Source: Methylotuvimicrobium sp018830325 (lineage in GTDB: Bacteria; Pseudomonadota; Gammaproteobacteria; Methylococcales; Methylomonadaceae). From it: a DNA stretch of 64,000 nucleotides. The position numbers and the translations under genes are program-made. The stretch spans positions 558,001-622,000 of the forward strand of contig NZ_CP173170.1 of assembly GCF_044788715.1 (NCBI RefSeq), written 5' to 3'. The notes beneath the pieces are model-generated. The model ran no database searches and was not told where the DNA came from. It saw only the letters and a list, made by a program, of their open reading frames with translations. Of the stretch, positions 19,789-28,857 are shown in pieces; within the stretch, counting starts at the first letter, position 1; the number at the start of each line of letters is the position of its first letter.

Positions 19789-20892
19789 ATGAAGACGCTC
19801 AAATCCGCCGCGCATGACAAAGCCATTTGCTCTTTTTTTGCGCTCGCGCTTTTAATTGCGGGGCCGGTTTGCTCTGAAACCTCGCTATGGCGAGTTAGTA
19901 AAGATGATGCCGAATTGTTTATCGGCGGTACTATTCATTTGCTAAGTACTTCGGATTATCCGTTACCCGAAGCGTTTGATCGGGTTTATCGAAAAGCCGA
20001 CAAATTAGTGTTGGAAGTCGATTTAGCCGACTTTTCCGGGCAGGAAGCGCAAATAGCTATGATGCGGCGTTTACAGTATGTCGACGGTACGACATTGCGT
20101 GATGAGCTTAACGCCGAGACCTATGCCGAATTGCAGCGTTTTTGTCAGCATGCGGGCATACCGATTGAGTCTTTACAGAACTTGAAGCCGCCTTTGGTCG
20201 CGATTAGCTTGATGATGTTTGAATTACATCGTTTAGGTTTAGCCGAAGCCGGCGTGGATCATTTTTTTAGCGCGAAAGCTCAGGCTGATAATAAGCCCGT
20301 CGGAGCGTTAGAATCGTTAGAAACGCAAATATCCGCACTGGAACAGATGGGGCGGGGGCAGGAGAACGAACTCATTTTGTCCACGTTAAGAGAAATTGAA
20401 GAGCTCCCCGCGTTGCTGGGGGAGCTCAAGTCTGCATGGCGTTCAGGCGATCTTGATACTTTGGATGAGTTAGGCATCGTGGCGATGCGTAGCGATTACC
20501 CTCGCCTATATCAAGATCTGCTGGTGAGTCGCAATAATGCTTGGGTGCCTAAGATTGAGGCGATGCTAAGAACACCAGAGCGCGAGCTGATTTTAGTCGG
20601 CGTGTTGCATTTAGCCGGGCAAGAAGGTGTTTTGCGGCAATTATGCGAACGGGGTTATGTAGTCGAACCTTATCTGTCTTTTCCGATTAATAATGATCAC
20701 GAAGTTGCTGTTACCGCCCCGCAGAATGAAAGTGCTTGGCGTACGATGGGATGCGGTCACTCGGCAGACCGGGGTGCCGTGAATTCAGCACCTAACGTTC
20801 ATGAAGGCCTGGTAATCGCCCCGGCAAATGAAAGTGCGAGTACTGTGGAGGGTACGCTCGCCCGACAGGACGCCGTGAATACGTCCCTGTAG
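19789..20892 (+). CDS. TraB/GumN family protein with repeat-derived C-terminus
   Basis: Secreted or envelope protein of the TraB/GumN (PF01963) family, whose function in bacteria is poorly known. From the ATG at 19789 it has a signal peptide (KAICSFFALALLIAGPVCS) and then LWRVSKDDAELFIGGTIHLLS with the first conserved GxxH. A second motif LVGVLHLAGQEGV lies near the end of the domain. An upstream ATG at 19741 is in frame but would bury the signal peptide. The last ~58 residues (from about APQNESAW) are encoded by two tandem copies of an intergenic repeat module also found at 42137 and 47600, so the native stop was probably just after the SFPINNDHEVAV region. Confidence 0.8.
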   Translation: MKTLKSAAHDKAICSFFALALLIAGPVCSETSLWRVSKDDAELFIGGTIHLLSTSDYPLPEAFDRVYRKADKLVLEVDLADFSGQEAQIAMMRRLQYVDGTTLRDELNAETYAELQRFCQHAGIPIESLQNLKPPLVAISLMMFELHRLGLAEAGVDHFFSAKAQADNKPVGALESLETQISALEQMGRGQENELILSTLREIEELPALLGELKSAWRSGDLDTLDELGIVAMRSDYPRLYQDLLVSRNNAWVPKIEAMLRTPERELILVGVLHLAGQEGVLRQLCERGYVVEPYLSFPINNDHEVAVTAPQNESAWRTMGCGHSADRGAVNSAPNVHEGLVIAPANESASTVEGTLARQDAVNTSL

Positions 20893-20904
20893 GCTTGACG
20901 GAGA
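20713..20904 (+). repeat. Two tandem repeat modules inside and past the TraB/GumN gene
   Basis: 20713-20795 (CGCCCCGCAGAATGAAAGTG ... GATGCGGTCACTCGGCAGACC ... GCCGTGAATTCAGCACCTAA) and 20796-20904 (CGTTCATGAAGGCCTGG ... CGCCCGACAGGACGCCGTGA) both match the composite repeat at 42137-42240. The second lacks the GCACC palindrome and so shows an empty site (GCCGTGAATACGTCC). Confidence 0.75.
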
Positions 20905-21030
20905 CTATCCCTGCCGCCGACATCCTCGCTAGCCACACCCGATATCTTCATAAAGTTAGCTAATTTTTGAGTATAAAGGGAGTAGCTCCTTGTTCTTTGT
21001 GATCTTCATTGTGAAATGCTGTTTCTAGGT

Positions 21031-21951
21031 TTATTGATTTTGGCCCAGCCAATCTTGCGGTGTTAAATAACGGTCGTACAATTCGGCTTCGGGCGAGCCT
21101 GGTTCCGGGTGCCAATTATAGCGCCAGTTCGCAACCGGCGGCATCGACATTAAAATAGATTCGGTGCGTCCGCCCGATTGTAAGCCGAAGAGTGTGCCGC
21201 GATCGTAAACCAGATTGAATTCGACGTAACGTCCGCGCCGATAGAGTTGAAACTCGCGTTCGCGCTCGCCGTAAGGCGTGTTTTTGCGTTTTTCGATAAT
21301 CGGTAAATAGGCGTCGATATAGTGATTACCGATGCTTTGCATGAATGCAAAGCATTGCTCGAAGCCCCATTCATTCAGGTCGTCGAAAAACAGCCCGCCC
21401 GCACCGCGTGTTTCGCCGCGGTGCTTCAAATAAAAATACTCGTCACACCATTTTTTATAGCGAGGATAAACTTCTTTGCCGAAAGGCTCGCAGGCTAGGC
21501 GTGCGGTTCGATGCCAATGCTGCACGTCTTCATAGAACGGATAAAAGGGCGTTAAATCGAATCCGCCGCCGAACCACCAAATCGGCTCTTCGCCGGGTTT
21601 TTCAGCGACAAAAAAACGCACATTGGCATGTGAAGTCGGAACATAGGGATTACGCGGATGAATAACTAATGAGACGCCCATCGCTTGAAACTGGCGGTTG
21701 GTCAACTCCGGTCTCGCGGCTGTCGCGGACGCCGGTAGTTGATTGCCGAAGACACGAGAAAAATTGACGCCGCCTTGTTCGATGACTTGGCCGTTGCTCA
21801 ATACTCGGGTTTTGCCGCCTCCGCCTTCAGGTCTTTGCCAGTCGTCTTCGATAAATCTTGCGTTCGGTTCCTGGCTTTCCAGCGCGGCGCAGATCTGATT
21901 TTGTAAATCCAGTAGAAAGTTTTTGACGTTGTCGATGTCTTTGTTATTCAT
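21031..21951 (-). CDS. hemF: Aerobic coproporphyrinogen III oxidase
   Basis: O2-dependent oxidative decarboxylation of coproporphyrinogen III to protoporphyrinogen IX in heme synthesis. The 306-residue protein has family blocks WQRPEGGGGKTRVLSNG, HPRNPYVPTSHANVRFF, WWFGGGFDLTPFYPF and the signature region KHRGETRGAGGLFFDDLNEW. It is full length, and the C-terminus keeps GGRTESILMSMPP. It is convergent with the TraB/GumN gene and 85 bp downstream of the hypothetical gene that ends at 22037. Confidence 0.97.
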   Translation of the reverse strand: MNNKDIDNVKNFLLDLQNQICAALESQEPNARFIEDDWQRPEGGGGKTRVLSNGQVIEQGGVNFSRVFGNQLPASATAARPELTNRQFQAMGVSLVIHPRNPYVPTSHANVRFFVAEKPGEEPIWWFGGGFDLTPFYPFYEDVQHWHRTARLACEPFGKEVYPRYKKWCDEYFYLKHRGETRGAGGLFFDDLNEWGFEQCFAFMQSIGNHYIDAYLPIIEKRKNTPYGEREREFQLYRRGRYVEFNLVYDRGTLFGLQSGGRTESILMSMPPVANWRYNWHPEPGSPEAELYDRYLTPQDWLGQNQ

Positions 21952-22036
21952 TGTTTATTAGAGTATCAAGAGGAAGCGGGCGTTAAAATCTATCAGTTTT
22001 TGTAAGGTTACGCCAAGTTTTTTGCGTGCTCACTTT

Positions 22037-23194
22037 TTAGCGGGAATCAAGAAAATGCCGGAACAAATCCGGATTAAGTTTTTTTAGGTCCGCTCTTAAA
22101 GCGACCGATGTCGACTCAAGCGGTTCGGCGCTTAATTGCTTGGCTAGGTTGAATGCGAGAAAACCTTCCGCTTCTCCGTTTAAAATAAGGTCTTGTTTGG
22201 CCAGAGCCGGCTTGATCAATAGTATCCAGGCCGGGAAAAACTGTGTCGGCAGCTCGGGGTCAAGCTTCTGAAATCGTTGCCAGTCGTCGGAAAGCAAATG
22301 ATGTCCGGTCTGTTTTATCAGTTGTTCGGCTGATTCGGAATGCAATAGGAATAATAAAAACCAATGCTCGAGACCGGACAGTTCTCGGTCCTGCTTGAAG
22401 CTGGCCTCGGCATAGCGAAATAGCAAAACAGGCTCCCTGACGTAATCAGGCTCTTGTTCGATCGCTTTGGTAACGTCATGCCATAGAAACGCTTTCATGC
22501 CTGAATAGCTGACATGCAGCTTAGGTAGTTCGGGATCGAAGGGGTAGTCGGTTAATTCGGCGGACAAGCTTTGCCAAAGCGGCGTCAGAAAACGTATGGC
22601 CTCGGATCGTAATAACTTTACCGCTAACGGCATCAGTGTATTATCTAAGGTATCAAGTTTATTGGGTAACGATAAGCCGGGTGCCCGGAATTTTTTTTCC
22701 TGCACGATCAGGAGCGCATAGTCTTCGTGCTTTTCGGGGTCAAAGGCGTATAAGGTGTCTAGCAGTTCCGGGATTTTGCGTTTGTTGTGAGTAATGATCG
22801 CGTCGATTAACTCGTTTTCGGCATAAATCGGCGCGCTGTCGAAAAACAAATCCATCTGCATGCGGTCTTGCGGCGGCGCGAAATCCGTTTTGAAATTGAT
22901 GTCGTCTTGTGAGTTGCGGCTGATGATGAGTTCGTTTTGCTCGGTTGAAAGATAGGTGTCGCGCGTTTCACTCAAGCCTAGCGTTCGAGCATAATTCGTA
23001 GCAATGGCGAGTTGTTCGATGATACGTTCGCGCGGCGCCGTAAAACAACTGTCCAGGTTTTCGATAAGGCCGTCTCTCCAATCGATGTAGTTTGAATAAC
23101 TAAGATAGCCGGTGGCGAGCAGCCATGCGACCGGCGAAAATCGGCCTTGTTCGATCAGCAATTGGTCGACATGGTGCCGGGTACTGCTGCGCAT
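22037..23194 (-). CDS. Conserved hypothetical protein, 385 residues
   Basis: Not recognised. From the ATG at 23194, two bases after the DUF1415 stop codon, it gives a 385-residue soluble, acidic protein without signal peptide or membrane segment. It is rich in Leu, Asp and Glu and predicted mostly helical (for example LLRSEAIRFLTPLWQSLSAE, LSGLEHWFLLFLLHSESAEQ). The in-frame ATG 33 bp upstream overlaps the previous gene and adds an implausible Pro/Arg/Cys start. Tight coupling to DUF1415 suggests co-expression. Confidence 0.7.
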   Translation of the reverse strand: MRSSTRHHVDQLLIEQGRFSPVAWLLATGYLSYSNYIDWRDGLIENLDSCFTAPRERIIEQLAIATNYARTLGLSETRDTYLSTEQNELIISRNSQDDINFKTDFAPPQDRMQMDLFFDSAPIYAENELIDAIITHNKRKIPELLDTLYAFDPEKHEDYALLIVQEKKFRAPGLSLPNKLDTLDNTLMPLAVKLLRSEAIRFLTPLWQSLSAELTDYPFDPELPKLHVSYSGMKAFLWHDVTKAIEQEPDYVREPVLLFRYAEASFKQDRELSGLEHWFLLFLLHSESAEQLIKQTGHHLLSDDWQRFQKLDPELPTQFFPAWILLIKPALAKQDLILNGEAEGFLAFNLAKQLSAEPLESTSVALRADLKKLNPDLFRHFLDSR

Positions 23195-23196
23195 GT

Positions 23197-23811
23197 TTAT
23201 TCTCTCGGAGCACCTGCCTGGCGGCACGAGGCAATGAGTGTGTGCAGGTGTGATTTGCCGAGATTACGGGCAAGTGCGATATTGCGTCTAGGAATATTTT
23301 CCGGGTCCGGGTGGCGCTCGATGGCTTCGGCGATGCTGTCTTCGCGAAGCAGATGCAGGATGGGGTAGGGCGAGCGGTTCGTATAATTGGCCGGATCTTC
23401 GCTGTCGCTGTCGGCAAAGCAGTAGTCGGGATGAAAGCTGGCCAGTTGATAAATACCGTCGTAGCCTTGCTCCGACAATAGTGTTTCGGCCAGGGAGAGA
23501 AAATCGAGATAATCGTTGAATTCGTGCAGCGAATGGGGGTAAATCAGCAGTGTTGTGTTTATGCTCAAGTCGGTATCTAAATGCCGGCATTCTTCGATCA
23601 AACGCTCAAGGCCGCTTGCGGTGTCGGCGCTTCGGCAAATACTGAAACGAATACCGTCTTGGCGAAACGGTTTAGCGGCGAAAGGGCATAAGTCGAGACC
23701 GATGACAATGGTTTCTAGCCATGCCCTTATTGCGTATTCTTCCGGGGCGACAGTCACTTCAACATCGGGGATTGTTTCGAAGTGATCCGTTCGGTTAGGT
23801 ATGGCTGACAC
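23197..23811 (-). CDS. DUF1415 family protein
   Basis: A 204-residue conserved protein of unknown function. Recognisable blocks are WLETIVIGLDLCPFAAKP (about 21-38), FNDYLDFLSLAETLLSEQGYDGIYQLASFHPDYCFAD and NRSPYPILHLLREDSI. The conserved Cys and the FHPxYxF motif suggest an enzyme or metal site, but none is established. I chose the GTG at 23811 because it overlaps the end of the CBS gene (17 bp) as translational coupling. The longer in-frame ATG at 23976 would run 165 bp deeper into the CBS gene with a low-complexity extension. Confidence 0.82.
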   Translation of the reverse strand: MSAIPNRTDHFETIPDVEVTVAPEEYAIRAWLETIVIGLDLCPFAAKPFRQDGIRFSICRSADTASGLERLIEECRHLDTDLSINTTLLIYPHSLHEFNDYLDFLSLAETLLSEQGYDGIYQLASFHPDYCFADSDSEDPANYTNRSPYPILHLLREDSIAEAIERHPDPENIPRRNIALARNLGKSHLHTLIASCRQAGAPRE

Positions 23812-24265
23812 CGGCCGCAATTCTTTTTTCCCGTTCTTCGCTAGCTTTTTCGATTTTCGCAAAAACGCGCAAAATATCGGTGGCCGATACGATGCCGACG
23901 AGTTTATTGTTTTTGTCGACGACAGGGAGGGCGCCGACTTTATTTTCGGCCATGATGCTGGCGGCTTCTGACGCATAGCTATCGGGATTAACGGTCAATA
24001 CGCCTCGGCGCATGATGTGTTGAACTTTTTGCGGAACGACCTGCAAAACGGTTTTTCCTTCGACGGTTTCAACCGAGTTGGAGTTGCTTTTGGGTCCTAA
24101 GGCTTTGTATAAGTCTCGATCCGATACGATGCCGATGACTTTGCCTTTTTCAATGACGGGTAAATGACGAACTTTTTCATAATGCAGCAAGAAAAAGACA
24201 CGATCGATCATGTCATGTTGTTCGACTGTGAATACTTGCGAAGTCATTAGATCTTCAACACGCAT
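23795..24265 (-). CDS. CBS-domain pair protein
   Basis: A 156-residue protein consisting of two CBS domains: MRVEDLMTSQVFTVEQHD...VIGIVSDRDLYKA (about 1-55) and VQHIMRRGVLTVNPDSYASEAASIMAENKVGALPVVDKNNKLVGIVSATDIL (about 80-135). A basic/acidic tail follows. Such stand-alone pairs bind adenine nucleotides and act as energy sensors. Its upstream region (192 bp) is shared with the divergent adk gene, which would fit adenylate sensing; that link is inference. Confidence 0.88.
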   Translation of the reverse strand: MRVEDLMTSQVFTVEQHDMIDRVFFLLHYEKVRHLPVIEKGKVIGIVSDRDLYKALGPKSNSNSVETVEGKTVLQVVPQKVQHIMRRGVLTVNPDSYASEAASIMAENKVGALPVVDKNNKLVGIVSATDILRVFAKIEKASEEREKRIAAGVSHT

Positions 24266-24457
24266 GCAGTTGCACTCCTAAAGATAATTGATAAACCGAG
24301 TAAGAATAGGGAAAATATCTGTTTTTTACAAGAGTTAATGTTTATTTTGATATAAAATGTCTTGTTTTGCGAGAGCGAATTAACAGCTAAAGTGTGTTTT
24401 TACTTAGGCGCGAATCCGACATATATTCAAATAACCAGATAAACTTGGAGTTTCATT

Positions 24458-25096
24458 ATGCGCATTATTCTTTTGGGTAGCCCCGGTTCCGGCAAAGGAA
24501 CGCAAGCCCAATTTATTACCGAAAAATATGATATCCCGCAAATCTCGACCGGAGATATGTTGCGGGCCGCTGTGCGCGAAGGTACGCCGTTGGGCGTCGA
24601 GGCTAAAAAAGTCATGGATGCGGGAGGCTTGGTTTCGGACGATATTATTTTAGGATTGATTAAAGAGAGAATTGCGCAGCCGGATTGTCAAAACGGTTTC
24701 TTGCTGGACGGTTTTCCTCGCACGATCGCGCAAGCCGAGGGTTTAGCTGCTATGGATATCGTGATTGACCATGTTATCGAGATTGTGGTCGAGGACGAGG
24801 AAATCGTTAAGCGAATGAGCGGTAGACGTGTGCATCCTGGCTCAGGTAGGACTTATCATGTCGCATTCAACCCGCCTAAAACGGCCGGTGTCGACGATGT
24901 AACCGGCGAACCATTAATTCAGCGAGATGACGACCAGGAAGACACCGTTCGTAAAAGGCTGAGCGTATATCATGAACAAACCAAGCCGTTGGTCGGTTAC
25001 TATTCGGCATTGGGCGGCAAGACTCACTTTGCATCGATTGCCGGTGTCGGGTCGGTCGATGAGATTACGCAAAAGATTTTTGCCGTTTTAGGATAA
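24458..25096 (+). CDS. adk: Adenylate kinase
   Basis: Catalyses AMP + ATP to 2 ADP. The 212-residue protein has the P-loop GSPGSGKGTQAQ (about 7-18), AMP-binding STGDMLRAAV and the signature FLLDGFPRTIAQAEGL. The long-form LID follows (RMSGRRVHPGSGRTYHVAFNPPK), of the four-residue hydrogen-bonded rather than Cys4 zinc type. A GGAG ribosome binding site precedes the ATG. leuC begins 73 bp downstream. Confidence 0.97.
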   Translation: MRIILLGSPGSGKGTQAQFITEKYDIPQISTGDMLRAAVREGTPLGVEAKKVMDAGGLVSDDIILGLIKERIAQPDCQNGFLLDGFPRTIAQAEGLAAMDIVIDHVIEIVVEDEEIVKRMSGRRVHPGSGRTYHVAFNPPKTAGVDDVTGEPLIQRDDDQEDTVRKRLSVYHEQTKPLVGYYSALGGKTHFASIAGVGSVDEITQKIFAVLG

Positions 25097-25169
25097 CGCG
25101 CTAGCGTCTATATCGACGCTTAACGCAAACTTTTACTTTCCGCTGACGCGGTAAATACAATGAGTAGCT

Positions 25170-26594
25170 ATGTCAGGTAAAACTTTATACGACAAATTAT
25201 GGGAAGATCACGTTGTCCATACCGAGGATGACGGTTCTTCATTGATCTATATCGACCGCCATTTAGTCCATGAGGTCACTTCTCCTCAAGCGTTCGAAGG
25301 GCTCCGTCTTGCCGACCGCAAGCCGTGGCGACAAGCGAGAAATTTGGCCGTTGCCGACCATAACGTGCCGACCACCGATCGCGACAAAGGCATTGCCGAT
25401 CCGGTTTCAAGACTGCAGGTCGAAACCCTCGAAAAAAATTGTGCCGAATTCGGTATCACCGAGTTCGATATGTCCGATATTCGCCAAGGCATTGTGCATG
25501 TCGTAGGGCCCGAGCAAGGCGCGACGTTGCCCGGCATGACCGTGGTCTGCGGCGATTCGCATACTTCGACACACGGCGCGTCCGGCGCGTTGGCATTCGG
25601 TATCGGCACGTCGGAAGTCGAGCATGTCTTGGCGACACAATGTTTGGTACAGAAAAAAGCCAAAAACATGCTGATTAAAGTAGATGGTGAAGTGCGGCCC
25701 GGCATCACTGCGAAAGATATCGTGTTGGCGATCATCGGTAAAATCGGTACCGCCGGCGGCAACGGTTATACGATCGAGTTTGCCGGATCCGCGATCCGCG
25801 CATTGTCGATGGAAGGCCGCATGACGGTATGCAACATGGCAATCGAAGCGGGAGCGCGTGCTGGTTTGATCGGGGTCGATGATGTCACGATCGATTATTA
25901 CCGCGAACGACCGCTTTCACCGAAAGGCAGCGACTGGTTCATGGCCGAGCGTATGTGGCAGCAGCTGCATTCCGACCCGGACGCAGTCTTCGATAAAGTT
26001 GTCGAGTTGAATGCCGCCGACATCAAGCCGCAAGTGACCTGGGGGACTTCGCCCGAATTGGTGGTGCCGGTCGATGCCAGCGTGCCCGATCCAGATCAAG
26101 AGATCGATGCAACCAAGCGAGAAAGCATGAAGCGCGCACTGCAATACATGGATCTAAAACCCGGTGTGGCGATTACCGATATTAAACTCGATAAAGTATT
26201 CATCGGTTCCTGCACGAACTCGAGAATCGAAGACTTGAGGGCGGCTGCCGCAGTCGCGAAAGGTAAAAAGCTGGCTGCTAACATCCAATTGGCCATGGTC
26301 GTCCCGGGGTCGGGTCTGATCAAGCAGCAAGCCGAGTCCGAAGGCTTGGATAAAATTTTCATCGAAGCCGGATTCGAGTGGCGAGATCCGGGGTGCTCGA
26401 TGTGCTTAGCGATGAACGCCGACCGTTTGGAGCCGGGAGAGCGCTGTGCGTCGACTTCTAACCGTAATTTCGAAGGGCGGCAAGGATATGGCGGACGCAC
26501 GCATCTGGTCAGTCCGGCAATGGCGGCTGCTGCCGCGATTGCCGGACATTTCGTCGATGTCAGCACCGAAGCAAATCAAGGAGCGCAAGCATGA
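25170..26594 (+). CDS. leuC: 3-isopropylmalate dehydratase large subunit
   Basis: With LeuD forms the [4Fe-4S] isopropylmalate isomerase of leucine synthesis. The 474-residue protein has VCGDSHTSTHGA. The cluster cysteines lie in GSCTNSR (C about 348) and DPGCSMCLAMN (C about 408 and 411). The C-terminal block TSNRNFEGRQGYGGRTHLVSPAMAAAAAIAGHF is present. leuD overlaps by 4 bp (ATGA-type coupling). Confidence 0.98.
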   Translation: MSGKTLYDKLWEDHVVHTEDDGSSLIYIDRHLVHEVTSPQAFEGLRLADRKPWRQARNLAVADHNVPTTDRDKGIADPVSRLQVETLEKNCAEFGITEFDMSDIRQGIVHVVGPEQGATLPGMTVVCGDSHTSTHGASGALAFGIGTSEVEHVLATQCLVQKKAKNMLIKVDGEVRPGITAKDIVLAIIGKIGTAGGNGYTIEFAGSAIRALSMEGRMTVCNMAIEAGARAGLIGVDDVTIDYYRERPLSPKGSDWFMAERMWQQLHSDPDAVFDKVVELNAADIKPQVTWGTSPELVVPVDASVPDPDQEIDATKRESMKRALQYMDLKPGVAITDIKLDKVFIGSCTNSRIEDLRAAAAVAKGKKLAANIQLAMVVPGSGLIKQQAESEGLDKIFIEAGFEWRDPGCSMCLAMNADRLEPGERCASTSNRNFEGRQGYGGRTHLVSPAMAAAAAIAGHFVDVSTEANQGAQA

Positions 26595-27223
26595 GAGCAT
26601 TTACCAAAATAGACGCGTTGGTCGCACCGTTGGATCGAGCCAATGTCGATACCGATGCGATTATTCCGAAACAATTTCTAAAATCGATACGTCGGGCAGG
26701 GTTCGGGCCGTTTCTGTTCGACGAATGGCGGTACAAGGATCATGGCGAACCGGACATGGATTGCACAAATCGGCCGATTAACCCAGATTTCGTGCTGAAT
26801 AAACCGGAGTACAAGGGCGCCGAACTATTGTTGACCCGCGAGAATTTCGGTTGCGGCTCGTCTCGCGAACATGCGCCTTGGGCGCTCGAAGATTTCGGCT
26901 TCAGAGCGATCATCGCGCCGAGTTTCGCCGATATCTTTTATAACAATTGTTTCAAGAACGGTATCTTGCCTATCGTGCTCGATGCCGGCATCGTCGATGA
27001 ATTGTTCAATGAATTGACCGAAGGTTATCGGCTGACGGTTGACTTGGATTCGCAAAAGATCGTTACGCCTTCCGGCAGGGAAATTGTCTTTGAAGTCGAT
27101 GCCAATCGGAAGTTCAGGTTGTTGAACGGGCTTGACGATATCGCATTGACCTTGCAGCATGCCGATCAAATTCACGCATACGAGACGGAACGTGCGAAGC
27201 GAGCGCCTTGGTTGTTTGCATAG
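26591..27223 (+). CDS. leuD: 3-isopropylmalate dehydratase small subunit
   Basis: Partner of LeuC. The 210-residue protein has DALVAPLDRANVDTDAIIPKQFLK, the conserved GCGSSREHAPWALEDFG and APSFADIFYNNCFKNGILPI. It starts within the leuC stop codon region. leuB, which often follows leuD and precedes asd in related bacteria, is not here: repeats and an iron-permease-like gene take that place. Confidence 0.97.
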   Translation: MRAFTKIDALVAPLDRANVDTDAIIPKQFLKSIRRAGFGPFLFDEWRYKDHGEPDMDCTNRPINPDFVLNKPEYKGAELLLTRENFGCGSSREHAPWALEDFGFRAIIAPSFADIFYNNCFKNGILPIVLDAGIVDELFNELTEGYRLTVDLDSQKIVTPSGREIVFEVDANRKFRLLNGLDDIALTLQHADQIHAYETERAKRAPWLFA

Positions 27224-27708
27224 TATTAAATTAAATGGCTCCAGGCGGAGCGAAAAACGTCTAATTTTCAGGTTGGCGTGGGTGTCGGCAGTAGGCAGAG
27301 TATTCCTGCAAAATCGGCTTCACTCCCGCATCTAACGAGTATGAGGAAGTTTTCAGCACTCCCAAAAATGGAAGTGCGGGGGTAAATAGGGGGCGGTTAC
27401 TTTACAGGCAGGACGTCGTGAACCCGGCACCTAAAATTATTCAATATAGCTAGCCATATCCAATGGGTTATGGGATTTAGGTGCCCGGTTCACGCCATTT
27501 ATGGCGCTTTGTATCTACCGTCAAGTCCCAAGGATGGGTTTCCCGCTCCTGAATTCCATCATCCTTTCTTGTAAGATCGGATTTCGCTAAGTTAGGAGTT
27601 GGATTTCTCGCCTGACTCAACCCGCACTCTTTAATAAAGGAGAGCGGTTTCTCGGTAAGAACGGGGTAAATACTCTGTTCCCTCAGCGCAAACAAAGAGG
27701 CTAAAGTC
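27224..27708. other. Gene-free region between leuD and the permease-like gene
   Basis: Contains one GCACC palindrome (27423-27489) preceded by AGGACGTCGTGAA, the left flank of the composite repeat, and followed by short AT-rich sequence. No coding frame supported. Confidence 0.7.
27423..27489. repeat. GCACCTAAA palindrome, copy P1
   Basis: CCCGGCACCTAAAATT ... GATTTAGGTGCCCGG forms the terminal stem. The loop contains AGCCATATCCAATGGGTTATGG, the diverged form of the inner CCATAGCCAATGAGCTATGG palindrome. The flanks GTGAA / TTCAC extend the pairing outward. Confidence 0.85.
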
Positions 27709-28194
27709 ATGAATGAAATAGTAAGTATTCGAGATACTTTTTTGAAACTCACCGGTCGTCTTACCGATCAACTTCACAATAACGCCGCTTGGAATGCTCG
27801 GTTCGACCGGTTCGCACGCACCTGGTCTCAAGTGGCCGGTAAACCGATCGCATTCAATGCGGCATTATTGGTAATTTTGACCTGGGTGATTACCGGACCT
27901 TTATTCGGTTTTAGCGATACATGGCAACTAATCATTAATACTGCGACGACTATCGTAACGTTTTTAATGGTGTTCTTGATTCAGAACAGCCAAAATCGCG
28001 ACACCGATGCGTTGCAAGTAAAATTGGACGAATTGATCCGCGCCGTTGAAGGAGCAAACAATGAGCTATTGGATTTGGAAGAAATCGGCGACGAAGAGTT
28101 GAGGTTACTCCGAAACCAATATTTAGCATTGGCTCGTATTTCAAGAAAGAAAACGGGAAAACAAAATCGCGAAGGAAATTCAGTCAAGAGTTAA
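27709..28194 (+). CDS. Low-affinity iron permease family membrane protein
   Basis: A 161-residue protein resembling the low-affinity iron permease family (PF04120): amphipathic start with FARTWSQVAGKPIAFNAALLVILTWVITGPLFGFSDTWQLIINTATTIVTFLMVFLIQNSQNRDTDALQVKLDELIRA. Two transmembrane segments (about 47-66 and 73-92) are followed by the conserved QNxQNRDxxALQxKLDELI and a charged helical tail. Iron transport is a family label with weak experimental support in bacteria. Preceded by AGAGGCTAA. Confidence 0.83.
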   Translation: MNEIVSIRDTFLKLTGRLTDQLHNNAAWNARFDRFARTWSQVAGKPIAFNAALLVILTWVITGPLFGFSDTWQLIINTATTIVTFLMVFLIQNSQNRDTDALQVKLDELIRAVEGANNELLDLEEIGDEELRLLRNQYLALARISRKKTGKQNREGNSVKS

Positions 28195-28857
28195 TTTGAG
28201 CGAGGGGCGCCGCATTTTGATTCAGCAATTTCCAGCTTGAGTGTTAGTGGCTGGATGAACTCATTCATGGGGGCTTGGCGGTAGCTCTTATGCCATATAA
28301 CCATATAAGGCTGCCGGCATCCTCTCGCCAAGCATGCTCCGCACCCTTTGGTTTTGATTTGCAAAGAGTAGTAAAGGATGTGTGTAGAGTAGAATGATGG
28401 GTTGTTTCGGCCGTATATATCCAAATTTATTCGGTTGTCGATAGTCACGAAACGATTCAAAATCCATAAACCGGGAGGAACTAGTGTTAATGCCGGTGTT
28501 TTCAGCGATATTCGCTAAGTTGTAAAACGGTAGTGTCCGTTTTGCGAATAGGTATGAAATCGATGGTCATCAGTTTATTCTCTCACTGCGTTGAGTTGAA
28601 TAGTCCCCGTTTATCATGAAAATAGCGACATTCAGCGCTGTTTACCTGCAATTGTAAGCCCGAAAAAGTTCTTAAGTCTATCGCATGATTTATGTCTGCA
28701 TTCTGAATAGCGAAAGCTGTGACGTTGATATCCCCTTTTTCGTATTTCGTATAAAGGGCCAGGACGGGCGTTGCCGAATTTTTTAATGCGATGAAGATTA
28801 GCATCCCTAAGGTAGGTGATGCTGTGGTTTCTGTTTTAATGAAAAAGGTAATTAAAT
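28195..28857. other. Gene-free 660-bp region upstream of asd
   Basis: Contains a repeat segment (about 28250-28350: CATTCATGGGGGCTTGGCGG ... CTCGCCAAGCATGCTCCGC) that recurs at 59700-59780. AT-rich sequence that probably holds the asd promoter follows. No gene supported; an open frame at 28583-28804 has no family or start signal. Confidence 0.65.
28250..28350. repeat. CATTCATGGG intergenic repeat module, copy 1
   Basis: Shares CATTCATGGG, GGTAGCTC, CTGCCG, CTCGCCAAG and CACCCTTT in the same order with 59705-59775. A related shorter form lies near 35340-35390 (CTAAGCCCCTTGCCTACATT). Confidence 0.6.

Noticed and set aside
23197..23976. Longer start for the DUF1415 protein at 23976
   Set aside because: It would overlap the CBS gene by more than 180 bp with a low-complexity N-terminus; GTG at 23811 gives a coupled, normal-length protein.
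24266..24457. Riboswitch upstream of adk or the CBS gene
   Set aside because: No conserved aptamer motif or terminator hairpin recognised in the 192-bp gap.
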